Shown here in pieces: positions 1-9,773 of a DNA stretch of 47,086 nt (its first letter is position 1; the number at the start of each line of letters is the position of its first letter). The DNA is from Alphaproteobacteria bacterium CG11_big_fil_rev_8_21_14_0_20_39_49 (GTDB taxonomy: Bacteria; Pseudomonadota; Alphaproteobacteria; Rickettsiales; UBA6187), in NCBI GenBank assembly GCA_002787635.1, contig PCXK01000012.1:1-47086 (forward strand), in the 5' to 3' direction. The notes under the pieces were generated by a model that saw nothing but the letters and a program-made list of their open reading frames with translations, had not been told where the DNA came from and ran no database searches. The translations under genes and the position numbers were made by a program.

Positions 1-81
1 ATGGATGAGGGCTTACGCTTCGCAATCCGTGAAGGTGGTAGAACCGTCGGTGCAGGTGTTGTTGCTAAAATTGTTAAATAA
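1..81 (+). CDS. tuf: Elongation factor Tu, C-terminal end (partial)
   Basis: Only the last 26 codons are present; the gene enters from outside the window, and the ATG at position 1 is an internal methionine. The peptide contains RFAIREGGRTVGAGVV, the highly conserved end of EF-Tu domain 3, and finishes with the usual basic K-I-V-K tail before TAA. EF-Tu delivers aminoacyl-tRNA to the ribosome. Its place just before rpsJ matches the tuf-S10 arrangement of many proteobacteria. Confidence 0.95.
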   Translation: MDEGLRFAIREGGRTVGAGVVAKIVK

Positions 82-126
82 TTGCAAATAATTAAGGCGG
101 AAACGTAAAAATTGTTAAATAAATTG

Positions 127-155
127 TTGAACTGTAAAATAGTTTAGTGTATAGT
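127..155 (+). promoter_or_regulatory. Candidate sigma70-type promoter for the S10 operon
   Basis: TTGAAC (127-132) and TATAGT (150-155) are separated by 17 bases, in the 111-base gap between tuf and rpsJ. Transcription would start near 162 and leave a leader of about 30 bases. The motif match is visible; activity is inferred. Confidence 0.5.
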
Positions 156-192
156 TCCCGCCCTTGCAGTTTAGGAAAATAGAGTTTTTGTT

Positions 193-510
193 ATGAATGG
201 ACAGAAGATACGTATAAAATTAAAGGCTTTCGATCACAGGCTTCTTGACAAAGCTACAAGTGCGATCGTTAATACCGTAAAAAGAACCGGAGCAAAAATA
301 AACGGTCCTGTTCCTCTTCCGCTGAAAATGGAAAAGTTTACGGTTAACAGGTCACCGCACGTTGATAAGAAGTCAAGAGAGCAGTTTGAGATTCGTACTC
401 ATAAGCGTCTTATGCTTATCGATCCTACTCCGCAAACAGTTGATGCTCTAATGAAGCTTGACCTTGCGGCAGGTGTTGAAGTTGATATTAAGTTAGTGGA
501 GGCTGCGTAA
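193..510 (+). CDS. rpsJ: 30S ribosomal protein S10
   Basis: This 105-residue protein has the normal S10 length. It carries the S10 signatures [10 protein letters not shown] at the start, GPVPLP in the loop, and [14 protein letters not shown] followed by the KRL..D motif. S10 sits in the head of the small subunit, and in other bacteria it also serves as NusE in antitermination. It is the first gene of the S10 block; its stop overlaps the start of rplC by one base (TAATG). The Shine-Dalgarno is weak. Confidence 0.97.
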   Translation: MNGQKIRIKLKAFDHRLLDKATSAIVNTVKRTGAKINGPVPLPLKMEKFTVNRSPHVDKKSREQFEIRTHKRLMLIDPTPQTVDALMKLDLAAGVEVDIKLVEAA

Positions 511-1262
511 TGAGGTCCGGAGTTATTGCAACAAAGTTAGGAAGTAGCCGTCTTTACAGAGAGGGTGTTAACATTCCTGTGACTTTATTGAAGCTTGAAA
601 GCTGTCAGGTTACGGCTGTAAAGACAAAAGAAAAAGACGGCTATAGTGCCGTTCAGCTTGGTGCCGGTAAGGCAAAAGTGAAAAATGTTAGTAAGCCTCT
701 TAGAGGTCAGTTCGCCAAAGCAAAAGTTGAGCCGAAGTCTAAAGTGAAAGAGTTCAGAGTGGCAGAAGATGCTATTTTAGAAGTTGGACAGGAAATAACG
801 GTCAACCATTATGTTGTAGGTCAGTTTGTTGATGTTGCCGGAACTTCGAAAGGTAAGGGCTTTGCAGGTGGTATGAAACGTCACGGGTTCGGCGGTATGG
901 AAGCTACACACGGTGTATCCATATCTCACAGGGCGCATGGTTCTACAGGTCAGTGTCAGGATCCGGGTAAAGTATTTAAAGGTAAGAAAATGGCAGGTCA
1001 CATGGGCGATGTCAGAGTTACCAAGCAGAATCTTGTTATTATGGATACTGATGTAAGTCAGGGAATTATAATTGTTAACGGTTCGGTGCCGGGTGCGAAA
1101 GGCGGATATGTATATATATCCGATTCAATTAAAAGGGTTCGCCCAGCTGAAGCTCCATATCCTGCCGCTATCAAAGGTGCTGCCAAAAAAGAAGAAAAGT
1201 CTGAAAAGACTGCTGAAGGTTCAGTAGAAGAAAATAATGAAGGGGCTTCAAATGAAAGCTAA
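510..1262 (+). CDS. rplC: 50S ribosomal protein L3
   Basis: L3 binds near the peptidyl-transferase centre and the factor site. The conserved core includes [15 protein letters not shown] and [22 protein letters not shown], the long central loop that reaches toward the catalytic centre. At 250 residues it is longer than the usual 205-215. The excess is a C-terminal tail from about residue 223 rich in Lys, Glu and Ser, which looks disordered. The gene starts in the rpsJ stop codon and overlaps rplD by 11 bases, so translation is probably coupled. Confidence 0.97.
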   Translation: MRSGVIATKLGSSRLYREGVNIPVTLLKLESCQVTAVKTKEKDGYSAVQLGAGKAKVKNVSKPLRGQFAKAKVEPKSKVKEFRVAEDAILEVGQEITVNHYVVGQFVDVAGTSKGKGFAGGMKRHGFGGMEATHGVSISHRAHGSTGQCQDPGKVFKGKKMAGHMGDVRVTKQNLVIMDTDVSQGIIIVNGSVPGAKGGYVYISDSIKRVRPAEAPYPAAIKGAAKKEEKSEKTAEGSVEENNEGASNES

Positions 1263-1875
1263 AATTATTGCATTGGAAGGAAAAGCTACCGGAGAAGCTT
1301 CTTTAAAGAAGTCGATATTCGGTCTTGAGATGCGAAAAGATATTTTGCACAGAGTTATCAACTGGCAGCTTGCTAAACGTCAGGCAGGCACACATAGCTC
1401 TTTGAATCGTAGTGATGTTACCGGAAGTACTAAAAAACTATTCCGTCAAAAAGGAACAGGTAACGCAAGAACGGGTAACGCAAAATCTCCACACAAAAGA
1501 GGCGGTGGTGTTGCAATGGGACCTGTTGTAAGGTCGCATGCACATGATCTTCCGAAGAAAATAAGGGCATTAGGTCTTAAAGTGGCATTGTCCAGTAAGC
1601 AAGCTAACAATAAGTTGTTTATAATACAAGGTGAAGAGTTAAAAGAAGGTAAGACTTCTGCGATTGCTAAGGTGTTAAAGGAAAACGGTGTTAAATCCGC
1701 TCTTATAATTACAGGTGAGACTGTTAACGACAATCTTAAAAAAGCAATTTCTAACATTAAACAAGTTGATGTGCTTCCGGTACAAGGTGCTAACGTTTAC
1801 GATATCATTCGTTGTGAGAACCTACTTATAACCGAGGCGGGACTTAAAAAATTAGAGGAGAGATTCGATGTCTAA
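1252..1875 (+). CDS. rplD: 50S ribosomal protein L4
   Basis: The 207-residue protein carries the L4 core: an N-terminal strand, then the extended loop [24 protein letters not shown] and GGGVAMGP, which enters the exit tunnel. I chose ATG 1252 rather than the in-frame ATG at 1237 because AGGGG lies just before it and L4 proteins normally begin near M-K-A/V. The start lies inside the end of rplC, and the end overlaps rplW by 8 bases. In E. coli L4 represses its own operon; no equivalent leader is obvious here. Confidence 0.96.
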   Translation: MKAKIIALEGKATGEASLKKSIFGLEMRKDILHRVINWQLAKRQAGTHSSLNRSDVTGSTKKLFRQKGTGNARTGNAKSPHKRGGGVAMGPVVRSHAHDLPKKIRALGLKVALSSKQANNKLFIIQGEELKEGKTSAIAKVLKENGVKSALIITGETVNDNLKKAISNIKQVDVLPVQGANVYDIIRCENLLITEAGLKKLEERFDV

Positions 1876-2185
1876 GGCTGATAAAAAAGCGAAGGTTACG
1901 GCCGGTATGTACGATGCTGTTGTTTCTCCGGTTATAACTGAAAAATCTCAAATGGGTGTTGAGTTTAACAAGGTTACTTTTGTTGTTGCCGCATGGGCTA
2001 CCAAGCCTCAGGTTAAAGCTGCCGTTGAAACTCTTTTTGAGACTAAGGTTGAGAAAGTTAATATTATTAACGTCAAAGGTAAAGTTAAGCGTTTCCGCGG
2101 TACTATCGGAAAGCGTAGTAACGTTAAGAAAGCTGTTGTTACATTAGCAGAAGGTCAAACAATTGATGTGGCTGCGACTGCGTAA
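1868..2185 (+). CDS. rplW: 50S ribosomal protein L23
   Basis: The protein has 105 residues. The L23 core is visible: [11 protein letters not shown] near the N terminus, then [31 protein letters not shown], the rRNA-binding part. L23 lines the exit-tunnel mouth, where SRP (ffh, also in this window) and trigger factor dock. A short basic N-terminal extension of about 12 residues precedes the core. Its start overlaps the end of rplD. Confidence 0.95.
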   Translation: MSKADKKAKVTAGMYDAVVSPVITEKSQMGVEFNKVTFVVAAWATKPQVKAAVETLFETKVEKVNIINVKGKVKRFRGTIGKRSNVKKAVVTLAEGQTIDVAATA

Positions 2186-2205
2186 GAATAAAGGGAAGTT
2201 TTAAA

Positions 2206-3033
2206 ATGGCATTGAAGTTATATAATCCTACTACACCTTCACAACGTACATTAGTTACGGTTGACAGGTCGGAGTTATGGAAAGGTCGTCCTGAAAAGTC
2301 ACTTACAAAAGGTAAGAAACGCGGTAGCGGTCGTAATAATCATGGTCACATAACTACCCGTCATAAAGGTGGCGGTCATAAAAAGCTATATCGTCAGATT
2401 GACTTCAAGAGAAATAAATTTGATATTGAAGCCACGGTAGAAAGAATTGAGTATGATCCTAACCGTACGGCTTTCATAGCTTTGGTAAAATATAATGACA
2501 ATGAGCTTGCGTATATTATAGCTCCACAAAGACTAAAAGCCGGTGACAAAATTGTTTCAGGTCAAAGGGTTGATATTAAACCGGGTAATGCACTTCCTCT
2601 TAAAAATATTCCGGTGGGTACGATTGTACATAACATCGAAATGAAACAAGGTAAAGGCGGTCAGTTAGCAAGAGCAGCCGGATCTTATGCCCAGTTGATA
2701 GGAAAAGATTCGGGTTATGCCTTGGTAAGACTTCGTTCGGGTGAGGTAAGGTTAATTAATTCGGAGTGTTTAGCTACTATAGGAGCGGTTTCGAACTCGG
2801 ATCATCAAAATACCGTAGTTGCAAAAGCCGGTCGTAGCCGTTGGAAGGGCATACGTCCGACAGTGCGTGGTGTTGTGATGAACCCTGTAGATCACCCGCA
2901 TGGTGGTGGTGAAGGTAAAACTTCAGGCGGTAGACACCCTGTAACACCTTGGGGTAAGCCTACTAAAGGTAAGAGAACACGTAAAAATAAAAAGACCGAC
3001 AAGTTTATAGTCCGTCGCAGGTATGCTAAATAA
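2206..3033 (+). CDS. rplB: 50S ribosomal protein L2
   Basis: At 275 residues this is the normal length. Visible motifs are [17 protein letters not shown], the OB-fold region with [17 protein letters not shown], and the invariant C-terminal [19 protein letters not shown], which includes the histidine implicated in peptidyl-transferase function. The gene is followed by a 112-base gap before rpsS, the widest break inside the S10 block. I see no clear promoter or terminator in that gap. Confidence 0.98.
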   Translation: MALKLYNPTTPSQRTLVTVDRSELWKGRPEKSLTKGKKRGSGRNNHGHITTRHKGGGHKKLYRQIDFKRNKFDIEATVERIEYDPNRTAFIALVKYNDNELAYIIAPQRLKAGDKIVSGQRVDIKPGNALPLKNIPVGTIVHNIEMKQGKGGQLARAAGSYAQLIGKDSGYALVRLRSGEVRLINSECLATIGAVSNSDHQNTVVAKAGRSRWKGIRPTVRGVVMNPVDHPHGGGEGKTSGGRHPVTPWGKPTKGKRTRKNKKTDKFIVRRRYAK

Positions 3034-3145
3034 GTAGTAAGAAAGAATAATAAAGGAAAAGAGTAATAGAGTAAGGAAATTAATAATAAATTCGTATATG
3101 ATTTTATATTATTCAGCTATTACACTAACTAACAAGGAGAAGTAG

Positions 3146-3424
3146 ATGGCTCGATCAGTTTGGAAAGGCCCGTTTGTAGATAATTATGTGTTGAAGCTTA
3201 TCGAAAAACTTGGAGATAAGGCGGCACGTACCGTTATAAATATAAGATCAAGGCGTTCTACTATATTACCGCAATTTGTAGGTTTAAAGTTCGGTGTGTA
3301 TAACGGCAAGAAATTTATACCGGTAACAGTTACGGAAAGAATGGTCGGTCATAAGTTCGGTGAGTTTTCGCCAACGAGAACTTATTACGGACATGGTGCT
3401 GATAAAAAAGCGAAAAGAGGTTAA
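3146..3424 (+). CDS. rpsS: 30S ribosomal protein S19
   Basis: This 92-residue protein has the S19 pattern: [12 protein letters not shown] at the start, TWSRRST-like [12 protein letters not shown], then [16 protein letters not shown] and [18 protein letters not shown]19 forms a head complex with S13. A strong AAGGAGA lies before the ATG at 3146, consistent with re-initiation after the 112-base gap behind rplB. Confidence 0.97.
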   Translation: MARSVWKGPFVDNYVLKLIEKLGDKAARTVINIRSRRSTILPQFVGLKFGVYNGKKFIPVTVTERMVGHKFGEFSPTRTYYGHGADKKAKRG

Positions 3425-3426
3425 AA

Positions 3427-3804
3427 ATGGGTAAACAGGCTACAGCAAGAAAGCTACAGGATGTAGAAGCTAGTGCGAAGTTAAGGCAAGTTCGCATAAG
3501 TTCTCAAAAGCTAAATTTAGTTGCTTCACTTATAAGAGGAATGAAAGCATCTGAAGCTTTAGTGCAGTTACAATTTTCGCAAAAGCGTATTTCAAGGGAA
3601 ATTAAAGCTCTGCTTGAATCCGCTATAGCAAATGCTGAAAACAACCACGATCTGGACATTGACAGGTTGTACGTATCACAGGTTAATGTGGGTAAGTCAA
3701 TTGTGATGAAAAGGTTCAGGGCGAGGGCTCGTGGTAGAGGTGCTAGAATATTAAAACCTTTTAGCAATATTGAAATTATCGTACGTGAAGCTGAGGAGGA
3801 GTAA
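3427..3804 (+). CDS. rplV: 50S ribosomal protein L22
   Basis: The protein has 125 residues, slightly longer than the usual 110-115 because of an N-terminal extension of about 12 residues. It has the L22 core: [32 protein letters not shown], then the tunnel beta-hairpin around [15 protein letters not shown] with its run of arginines. The start is two bases after the rpsS stop and the Shine-Dalgarno falls inside rpsS. Confidence 0.96.
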   Translation: MGKQATARKLQDVEASAKLRQVRISSQKLNLVASLIRGMKASEALVQLQFSQKRISREIKALLESAIANAENNHDLDIDRLYVSQVNVGKSIVMKRFRARARGRGARILKPFSNIEIIVREAEEE

Positions 3805-3807
3805 TAA

Positions 3808-4488
3808 GTGGGTCAAAAAGTTATACCGATAGGTTTAAGAGTTGGAATCAACCGCACGTGGGATTCTTGCTGGTATGCGGAAGGTGATGCTTATGCCGAA
3901 CACCTGCATCAGGATTTGAAGATTCGTAAGTATATTAATGATACTTTGCGTTTTCAGGGAATCAGCAAGGTTGTTGTTGAACGCTCAGCTAACAAAGTAA
4001 GAGTATTGGTACATACATCAAGACCGGGTGTTATTATCGGTAAAAAAGGTGCCGATATTGAAAAGATAAAAAATAAACTAAGCTCAATAGCTAAAGCTGA
4101 CGTGAGCTTAAACATTATTGAAGTGCGTAAGCCGGAGGCGGATTCTAAGATAGTAGCTGAGGCGGTTGCACAGCAGTTGGAGAAAAGGGTTTCTTTCAGA
4201 CGTGCGATGAAGCGTGCTATGCAGTCAGCTATGAGATTGGGTGCTAAAGGAATCAGGATTAACTGCTCGGGACGTTTGGGCGGAGCTGAAATAGCTCGTA
4301 TGGAATGGTATAGAGAGGGACGTGTTCCTCTTCATACACTTCGTGCCGATATAGATTACGGTACTGCGGAAGCCAACACTACTTATGGTGTTATAGGTAT
4401 CAAAGTATGGATCTACAAAGGTGACATATATAGAAACGAAGAAGAAGCGGCTGCAAATGACGCTCCTGTTGCAACAGAAGTTAAGTAG
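3808..4488 (+). CDS. rpsC: 30S ribosomal protein S3
   Basis: The 226-residue protein begins at GTG with a very strong GAGGAGGAG just upstream, 3 bases after rplV. The type II KH domain shows the GxxG-type loop in [14 protein letters not shown], about residues 73-86. The C-terminal half carries [30 protein letters not shown], typical of S3 and part of the mRNA entry-tunnel helicase. A short acidic or alanine tail ends the protein. Confidence 0.97.
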   Translation: MGQKVIPIGLRVGINRTWDSCWYAEGDAYAEHLHQDLKIRKYINDTLRFQGISKVVVERSANKVRVLVHTSRPGVIIGKKGADIEKIKNKLSSIAKADVSLNIIEVRKPEADSKIVAEAVAQQLEKRVSFRRAMKRAMQSAMRLGAKGIRINCSGRLGGAEIARMEWYREGRVPLHTLRADIDYGTAEANTTYGVIGIKVWIYKGDIYRNEEEAAANDAPVATEVK

Positions 4489-4505
4489 TAAAGAGGTAAG
4501 GTAAA

Positions 4506-4925
4506 ATGTTACAGCCTAAGAAAACAAAATTCCGTAAAGCCCATAAAGGCAGGATACACGGTAACGCTAAAGGCGGTACTGATCTGCTTTTCGGTGCTTA
4601 TGGAATGAAAGCACAAGCACCTGAAAGAATAACGGCAAGGCAAATTGAGTCATGCAGGAGAGCTATCCAGCGTCACTTAAAAAGATCCGGAAGATTATGG
4701 ATAAGGATTTTCCCTGATGTTCCCGTATCTAGCAAGCCTGCTGAGGTTCGTATGGGTAAGGGTAAAGGTACTCCTGAATTTTGGGCGTGCAGAGTTAAAC
4801 CAGGTAGAATTATGTTTGAACTTGACGGTGTTTCAGAAGACATGGCTAAACGTGCTTTTGAATTAGCGTCTGCCAAACTGCCTATAGCGGTTAAGTTCGT
4901 GAAAAGAGTAGGAGAGGATGCGTAA
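4506..4925 (+). CDS. rplP: 50S ribosomal protein L16
   Basis: This 139-residue protein starts with [16 protein letters not shown], the usual L16 beginning. It also has [50 protein letters not shown] and [10 protein letters not shown]16 lies near the A-site tRNA and organises the peptidyl-transferase region. The last bases contain GGAGAGG, which serves as the Shine-Dalgarno for rpmC. Confidence 0.97.
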   Translation: MLQPKKTKFRKAHKGRIHGNAKGGTDLLFGAYGMKAQAPERITARQIESCRRAIQRHLKRSGRLWIRIFPDVPVSSKPAEVRMGKGKGTPEFWACRVKPGRIMFELDGVSEDMAKRAFELASAKLPIAVKFVKRVGEDA

Positions 4926-4926
4926 A

Positions 4927-5139
4927 ATGAAAATATCTGAACTACGTGGAAAAACAGTTGACCAGCTAAAAGAGCTATTGATAAATTTGAAAAAGGAAGC
5001 ATTTAACTTGCGTTTTCAAAAATCAACAGGCGAGTTGGAAAACACAGGTCGTATTAGACAAGTAAGACGTGACGTTGCAAAGGTAAAGACTTTGCTTAAT
5101 GAGCTAACGTCAGCAAAGAAGGAGACAAATAATGCCTAA
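4927..5139 (+). CDS. rpmC: 50S ribosomal protein L29
   Basis: The 70-residue product has the two-helix L29 pattern: [24 protein letters not shown], then [35 protein letters not shown] chose ATG 4927 instead of ATG 4918 because GGAGAGG (4911-4917) abuts 4918 but is nine bases from 4927, and L29 proteins begin with M-K-x-x-E-L. L29 sits next to L23 at the exit tunnel. The 3' end overlaps rpsQ by 8 bases. Confidence 0.93.
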   Translation: MKISELRGKTVDQLKELLINLKKEAFNLRFQKSTGELENTGRIRQVRRDVAKVKTLLNELTSAKKETNNA

Positions 5140-5374
5140 GCGTATTTTGCAAGGTACAGTTGTAAGTGATAAAGCTGACAAAACAGTGACTGTTTTGGTT
5201 GAAAGTAAAGTTGCACACCCTGTTTATAAAAAGAGGGTGAAAGTAAGTAAAAAATATGCAGCTCACGATGAAGCTAACCAATTCAAAGTTGGACAAACGG
5301 TGAAAATTAGAGAATGTAGACCTATTTCTAAAAGCAAAAAGTGGGAAGTGATTTCCGATAGTGCTGCTGCGTAA
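5132..5374 (+). CDS. rpsQ: 30S ribosomal protein S17
   Basis: At 80 residues it has normal S17 size. Conserved parts are [38 protein letters not shown] and [19 protein letters not shown], forming the OB-fold that binds 16S rRNA. It starts inside rpmC, with a Shine-Dalgarno (AAGGAGA) inside that gene. Confidence 0.96.
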   Translation: MPKRILQGTVVSDKADKTVTVLVESKVAHPVYKKRVKVSKKYAAHDEANQFKVGQTVKIRECRPISKSKKWEVISDSAAA

Positions 5375-5411
5375 GGTATATAGGTAAAAAGAGTTATTAG
5401 AGGGAAAAGTT

Positions 5412-5780
5412 ATGATACAGATGCAATCAAAGCTAGCTGTAGCCGATAATTCGGGTGCTCAGCAGGTACAGTGTATCAAAGTTTTAGGTGGATCAAAGCG
5501 TAAAAGTGCGTCTGTCGGCGACATAATCGTTGTATCGGTTAAAAAGGCATTACCACGCGGTAAAGTAAAGAAAGGTAGTGTTCAAAAGGCAGTTATCGTT
5601 CGTACTGCATATGATATAGCACGAGATGACGGAAGCGTAATAAGATTCGATACTAATGCGTGTGTTTTGCTAAATGCGGCAAAAGAGCCTATCGGAACAC
5701 GTATTTTCGGCCCTGTTCCAAGAGAGCTAAGAGGTCAGGGATTTATGAAGATTATATCATTAGCTCCGGAGGTACTATAA
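5412..5780 (+). CDS. rplN: 50S ribosomal protein L14
   Basis: The 122-residue protein is a full-length L14. It begins [17 protein letters not shown] and contains [28 protein letters not shown] and the C-terminal [25 protein letters not shown]14 contributes to inter-subunit bridges. The gap to rpsQ is 37 bases; the gap to rplX is 1 base. Confidence 0.98.
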   Translation: MIQMQSKLAVADNSGAQQVQCIKVLGGSKRKSASVGDIIVVSVKKALPRGKVKKGSVQKAVIVRTAYDIARDDGSVIRFDTNACVLLNAAKEPIGTRIFGPVPRELRGQGFMKIISLAPEVL

Positions 5781-5781
5781 G

Positions 5782-6105
5782 ATGGTTGCTAAGTTTAAAA
5801 TAAAAAAAGGCGACAAAGTTGTTGTTATTGCAGGAAAAGATAAAGGTAAGAAAGGTGAGGTTATCGAGCTTATCAAGTCTAAATCCAGAGTAAGGGTTAC
5901 CGGAGTTAATAAAGTTAAGAAACACAGTAAGCCCGGTCAAAATGGAGCCGGAGGTATTATAGAGCTTGAGCTTCCTATACATATTTCTAACGTTGCAATT
6001 GCCGATCCAAAATCAGGTGAGGCTACTAAAGTAGGTTTCAAGTCTTTAAAAGACGGAAAAAAAGTCAGGTTTTCGAAAAAAACTGATGAAGTTATAGATA
6101 ATTAG
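5782..6105 (+). CDS. rplX: 50S ribosomal protein L24
   Basis: The protein has 107 residues. A KOW motif lies at the N terminus ([22 protein letters not shown], about residues 6-27), followed by [10 protein letters not shown] and the conserved [14 protein letters not shown]24 helps start assembly of the large subunit. GGAGGT near the end of rplN provides a strong ribosome-binding site. Confidence 0.97.
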   Translation: MVAKFKIKKGDKVVVIAGKDKGKKGEVIELIKSKSRVRVTGVNKVKKHSKPGQNGAGGIIELELPIHISNVAIADPKSGEATKVGFKSLKDGKKVRFSKKTDEVIDN

Positions 6106-6116
6106 GAATATTTGTT

Positions 6117-6674
6117 ATGTCAGCTAACTATCAAATTTTGTATAAAGAACAAGTTTATAAGAACTTACAGGATAAATTTAATTATAAAAATCCTATGCAG
6201 GTTCCTAAAATTGAAAAAGTTACCATTAATATGGGGCTTGGAAAAGATGCGGTTGCAGATTCAAAAGTTGTTAAGTCGGCATTTGATGAATTAACTTTAA
6301 TTGCGGGACAAAGACCTGTAATTACAAAAGCTAAGAAGTCGATTGCAGGTTTTAAACTACGTGAAGGACAGGCGATCGGTTGTAAGGTAACTTTGCGTGG
6401 AAAGATAATGTATGAGTTCTTGGAAAGGCTTACAAATATAGCACTACCTCGTGTAAGGGACTTTAGGGGTTTATCCGCTAAAGGATTTGACGGAAGGGGT
6501 AACTATTCTTTCGGCTTAAAAGAGCAGATAGTTTTTCCTGAGATTGATTATGATAAAATTGACAAAATCTGCGGTATGGATATAAGTGTTGTTACAACTG
6601 CCGATACCAACGATGAGGCTAAAGAGTTGCTAAAGGGATTTAATTTTCCATTTATTGAAAAGAGGAATAACTAG
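6117..6674 (+). CDS. rplE: 50S ribosomal protein L5
   Basis: This 185-residue protein has the L5 landmarks: [14 protein letters not shown], the segment [20 protein letters not shown], then [33 protein letters not shown]5 binds 5S rRNA and contacts S13 across the subunit interface. The start ATG follows rplX by 11 bases with a modest AGGA upstream. It is followed one base later by rpsN. Confidence 0.97.
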   Translation: MSANYQILYKEQVYKNLQDKFNYKNPMQVPKIEKVTINMGLGKDAVADSKVVKSAFDELTLIAGQRPVITKAKKSIAGFKLREGQAIGCKVTLRGKIMYEFLERLTNIALPRVRDFRGLSAKGFDGRGNYSFGLKEQIVFPEIDYDKIDKICGMDISVVTTADTNDEAKELLKGFNFPFIEKRNN

Positions 6675-6675
6675 T

Positions 6676-6981
6676 ATGGCTAAAGTAAGCATGATCGAAA
6701 GAGATAAAAAAAGGGCTGAGTTAGCGTCAAAATACGCTAAGAAGCGTGCTGAGCTTAAAGCTAAGATAAAAGATAAAACAACTTCTATGGAAGAGCGTTT
6801 TGCACTACAAATGGAGTTAAATAAACTTCCTCGTAACAGTTCAAAATGCAGGCAAAGAAATAGGTGTGGTGTAACAGGTAGACCGCGTGGTTTTTACCGT
6901 AAATTTAAAATGTCTCGTATAGCATTGAGGGATCTGGCGTCTTTAGGGCAGATTCCGGGCTTAACGAAGTCAAGTTGGTAG
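6676..6981 (+). CDS. rpsN: 30S ribosomal protein S14 (zinc-free type)
   Basis: The start ATG 6676 gives 101 residues beginning [13 protein letters not shown]; an upstream in-frame ATG at 6655 lies inside rplE and has no support. The length and the segment [20 protein letters not shown] match the long C-minus form, which lacks the two paired Cys motifs of the zinc-binding short form. The C terminus [15 protein letters not shown] is typical. S14 is part of the small-subunit head. Confidence 0.96.
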   Translation: MAKVSMIERDKKRAELASKYAKKRAELKAKIKDKTTSMEERFALQMELNKLPRNSSKCRQRNRCGVTGRPRGFYRKFKMSRIALRDLASLGQIPGLTKSSW

Positions 6982-6992
6982 GAGAAATAAAT

Positions 6993-7391
6993 ATGTCTAT
7001 GACAGATCCATTGGCTGATATGATAACTCGTATTCGTAACGGTCAGCAAGCAAGATTATATACTGTGACATCGCCTTTTTCTAAAGAGCGTCAGGCGGTT
7101 GCCGATGTGTTAAAAAGAGAAGGCTATATCCGTGATTTTCAAAAAATCGAACTTGATAATAATAAAGCCGAATTAAAGATAGAGTTGAAATATCTTGATG
7201 GTGAGCCGGTTATTAAAATGATAAAAAAAGTTTCCAAGCCGGGACGTAGGGTTTATTCAAAGATTGCCGAATTACAAAAAATATTTAACGGTCTTGGAAT
7301 TTCAATCATTTCAACTCCAAAAGGAGTTTTATCAGATCACGAAGCACGTCAGCATAATGTTGGTGGTGAAGTTTTAGTAGAAGTATTTTAG
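6993..7391 (+). CDS. rpsH: 30S ribosomal protein S8
   Basis: I chose ATG 6993 (MSMTDPLADMITRIRNG, 132 residues), which has GGAGAA at 6981-6986. The alternative TTG at 6975 would lie inside rpsN. Conserved features are DPLADMITRIRNG, KREGYI, and the C-terminal GLGISIISTPKGVLSDHEARQHNVGGEVL, where the final strands bind helix 21 of 16S rRNA. In E. coli S8 represses the spc operon. Confidence 0.97.
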   Translation: MSMTDPLADMITRIRNGQQARLYTVTSPFSKERQAVADVLKREGYIRDFQKIELDNNKAELKIELKYLDGEPVIKMIKKVSKPGRRVYSKIAELQKIFNGLGISIISTPKGVLSDHEARQHNVGGEVLVEVF

Positions 7392-7403
7392 GAGATTATT
7401 GAG

Positions 7404-7967
7404 ATGTCACGTGTAGGTAAATCACCTGTAGCATTACCAAAGAATGTACAGGTTGAATTGAATGAGAGTGAGATAATTATCAAAGGCAAGCTAGGCGAGC
7501 TAAGGTCTCCGATTTCCGGTGACGTTAAGGTAGTTTATAAGAAAGCCTCCGATGATTCTGACGAAGAAAGCGGTGATTTTATACAGGTTGACCCTGCTAA
7601 TGACTCGCAACAGTCCAGAGCTATGTGGGGTACTACCAGAAATATCATTAACAATATGGTTAAAGGTGTTTCCGAAGGATTTGATATTAGGCTTGAAATT
7701 AACGGTGTTGGTTTTCGTGCCTCTGCCGATAATAAGATCCTGACTTTAGCACTTGGTTTTAGCCATGATATAAAATATGCTATACCTGAAGGTATTTCAA
7801 TTAAATGTGAAAAACCTACATTAGTAGTAATTTCAGGTGCCGATAAGCAAAAAGTCGGTCAGATTGCCGGTGAGATCATAAAATATCGTCCGGTCGAGCC
7901 TTATAAAGGTAAAGGTGTTTATATAGAAGGTTCTTATATACGCCGTAAAGAAGGTAAGAAGAAATAA
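7404..7967 (+). CDS. rplF: 50S ribosomal protein L6
   Basis: The 187-residue product is a little longer than the usual 175-178. The extra residues fall in the first domain, an acidic serine-rich loop around SDDSDEESGDF (about residues 50-60). Landmarks are MSRVGKSPV at the start, RNIINNMVKGVSEGF in the middle, and the C-terminal GEIIKYRPVEPYKGKGVYIEG. L6 supports the factor-binding stalk base. Confidence 0.96.
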   Translation: MSRVGKSPVALPKNVQVELNESEIIIKGKLGELRSPISGDVKVVYKKASDDSDEESGDFIQVDPANDSQQSRAMWGTTRNIINNMVKGVSEGFDIRLEINGVGFRASADNKILTLALGFSHDIKYAIPEGISIKCEKPTLVVISGADKQKVGQIAGEIIKYRPVEPYKGKGVYIEGSYIRRKEGKKK

Positions 7968-7980
7968 AGGATGAATGGTT

Positions 7981-8334
7981 ATGGCTATTAATGCACGTAG
8001 AAAACGCAGTGTTCGTTTTAATTTAAGAAAAAATAATAAAGGCGGAAGAGTACGTCTTGTTGTGTTCCGTTCAAACCAGCATATATATGCTCAATTGATA
8101 GATGATAAGCAAGGTACTACTCTGGGGCAGTCTTCAACTTTGGATAAAGATGTTGCACAAGGTTTGAAATCGAAATCAAATATTGAGGCTGCAAGTAAAG
8201 TCGGAGCGGCTATTGCTAAAAAGGCAAAAGATGCGAAAGTTGAAGAAGTGGTATTTGACCGTAGCGGTTATTTATACCACGGAAGAGTTAAGGCACTTGC
8301 CGAAGCGGCTCGTGTAGGAGGACTAAAGTTTTAA
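7981..8334 (+). CDS. rplR: 50S ribosomal protein L18
   Basis: ATG 7981 gives 117 residues starting [12 protein letters not shown]. An in-frame ATG at 7975 is too close to the AAAGG (7966-7970) to be preferred, though it cannot be excluded. The L18 pattern is [18 protein letters not shown], then [16 protein letters not shown] and [23 protein letters not shown]18 carries 5S rRNA into the central protuberance together with L5. Confidence 0.95.
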   Translation: MAINARRKRSVRFNLRKNNKGGRVRLVVFRSNQHIYAQLIDDKQGTTLGQSSTLDKDVAQGLKSKSNIEAASKVGAAIAKKAKDAKVEEVVFDRSGYLYHGRVKALAEAARVGGLKF

Positions 8335-8365
8335 TAGATTAAAGATTAAATAGGTTTTATATAAG

Positions 8366-8959
8366 ATGGCAGCAGCTAATAAAAAAGATAAACGTGATAA
8401 TCAGTCTGAAACTGATAACACTTCTTCGGACATTGTAGAGTCGTTAGTTTCTATACGTCGTGTATCTAAAGTAACAAAAGGCGGTAGAACATTCGGTTTC
8501 TCGGCTCTTGTTATCGTAGGTGATGAAAAAGGGCGTGTAGGATACGGTTCGGGTAGCGGTTTAGAAGTTATGGATGCTAAACGCAAGGCGACTGAATCTG
8601 CCAAGAAAAAACTTGTACGTGTCCCTCTGCGTGAAGGTCGTACTTTACATCATGATGTTGTAGGTCGCTTCGGTGCCGGAAAAGTTAACTTGCGTACTGC
8701 TCCTGCTGGTACGGGTATCATAGCGGGCGGGCCTTTGCGTGCCGTGTTTGAATGTTTGGGTGTGCATGACGTTGTAGCAAAATCTATCGGGACATCAAAT
8801 CCGCATAATATGGTTAAAGCCTGTTTTGACGCATTCACAAGAATTTCTTCTCCTAGGTCTGTTGCGGACAGAAGAAGTAAAAAAGTAGGTGATATTGTCG
8901 GAAGACGTGAAGGTGTTGCCGGTAAGAGCGAAGAAGATAATAAGGACGAGGGTAAATAA
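8366..8959 (+). CDS. rpsE: 30S ribosomal protein S5
   Basis: The protein has 197 residues, about 30 more than E. coli S5, with extra charged residues at both ends. The core has [26 protein letters not shown] (double-stranded RNA-binding-like domain), then [18 protein letters not shown] and [14 protein letters not shown]5 affects decoding accuracy and helps unwind mRNA with S3 and S4. The Shine-Dalgarno before ATG 8366 is poor, so translation may be coupled to rplR. Confidence 0.96.
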   Translation: MAAANKKDKRDNQSETDNTSSDIVESLVSIRRVSKVTKGGRTFGFSALVIVGDEKGRVGYGSGSGLEVMDAKRKATESAKKKLVRVPLREGRTLHHDVVGRFGAGKVNLRTAPAGTGIIAGGPLRAVFECLGVHDVVAKSIGTSNPHNMVKACFDAFTRISSPRSVADRRSKKVGDIVGRREGVAGKSEEDNKDEGK

Positions 8960-8961
8960 TA

Positions 8962-9165
8962 ATGGCTGCTAAGAAAAAGTTAATCAAAGTAACGCAAATT
9001 AAAAGTCCTATAGGTCGTAAAGAATATCAGGAAAAAAACCTTATCGGTCTTGGTTTGAATAAGTTACACCGTTCTAAACTACTTGAAGATACGCCTTCAA
9101 TACGAGGTATGATCAACAAAGTAAGTCACTTGGTTGAAGTTGAAGAAGCTGACAAAGCCGCTTAG
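8962..9165 (+). CDS. rpmD: 50S ribosomal protein L30
   Basis: This 67-residue protein begins two bases after the rpsE stop. It matches the short bacterial L30: [54 protein letters not shown] is the whole fold, with the G-L-x-L-x-K-L/M-x-x-x motif in the middle. Position between rpsE and rplO is the standard spc order. Confidence 0.94.
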   Translation: MAAKKKLIKVTQIKSPIGRKEYQEKNLIGLGLNKLHRSKLLEDTPSIRGMINKVSHLVEVEEADKAA

Positions 9166-9203
9166 GTTGTAGCTTTTGTTATAAAGTTTTGAGGAATAAA
9201 AAA

Positions 9204-9671
9204 ATGACTACAATAAAATTAAACGAAATTAGTAATGAGTCTGCACCTAAGAAAAACCGTAAAAGAGTCGGTCGTGGTATAGGTTCGGGTAAAGGTAAAA
9301 CCTGCGGACGTGGTCATAAAGGACAAAAATCACGTACAGGTGTTTCTATAAACGGATTTGAAGGCGGTCAGATGCCAATTTACCGTCGTGTTCCTAAGCG
9401 TGGTTTCAATAATATCCACCGTGTCGAATATCAGGTAATTAATCTTGGCGAACTTCAAAAATTTGTCGAGTCTAAAAAAATATCTGCTGCTAAAACCGTA
9501 ACAAAGCAGTCTTTGTACGAGGCGGGTATTTTGAAGAGCTTATCCGCACCTTTTAAAGTTTTAGCCAAAGGCGAACTTAAAGAGTCTTTAAAGATTGAGG
9601 CTGATGCCGCATCCGAAACCGCAATTAAGATTGTTGAAAAAGCAGGTGGTAAAATTACAGTAACAGCTTAA
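9204..9671 (+). CDS. rplO: 50S ribosomal protein L15
   Basis: ATG 9204 (155 residues) has GAGGA eight bases upstream; an in-frame TTG at 9189 has none. The N-terminal part is the glycine-rich rRNA-threading tail KKRVGRGIGSGKGKTCGRGHKGQ-like segment and EGGQMPIYRRVPKRGF. The C-terminal domain has YQVINLGELQKF and VLAKGELKESLKI. L15 is a late assembly protein. A 102-base gap follows before secY. Confidence 0.96.
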   Translation: MTTIKLNEISNESAPKKNRKRVGRGIGSGKGKTCGRGHKGQKSRTGVSINGFEGGQMPIYRRVPKRGFNNIHRVEYQVINLGELQKFVESKKISAAKTVTKQSLYEAGILKSLSAPFKVLAKGELKESLKIEADAASETAIKIVEKAGGKITVTA

Positions 9672-9773
9672 TAATCCTTACTTTTTATAAAGATTATATT
9701 TTATTGTTGCTCTGTTATACTATTTAGCTATTATTCTTTGGTACTATTATATAATATTTAGGTAAGAATATCT

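Noticed and set aside
777-1001. Antisense open frames inside rplC and many other genes
   Set aside because: They lie wholly inside strongly supported genes on the other strand or frame and have no features of their own.
3034-3145. Extra gene or promoter in the rplB-rpsS gap
   Set aside because: No open frame of useful length and no -35/-10 pair close to consensus; only a strong ribosome-binding site for rpsS.
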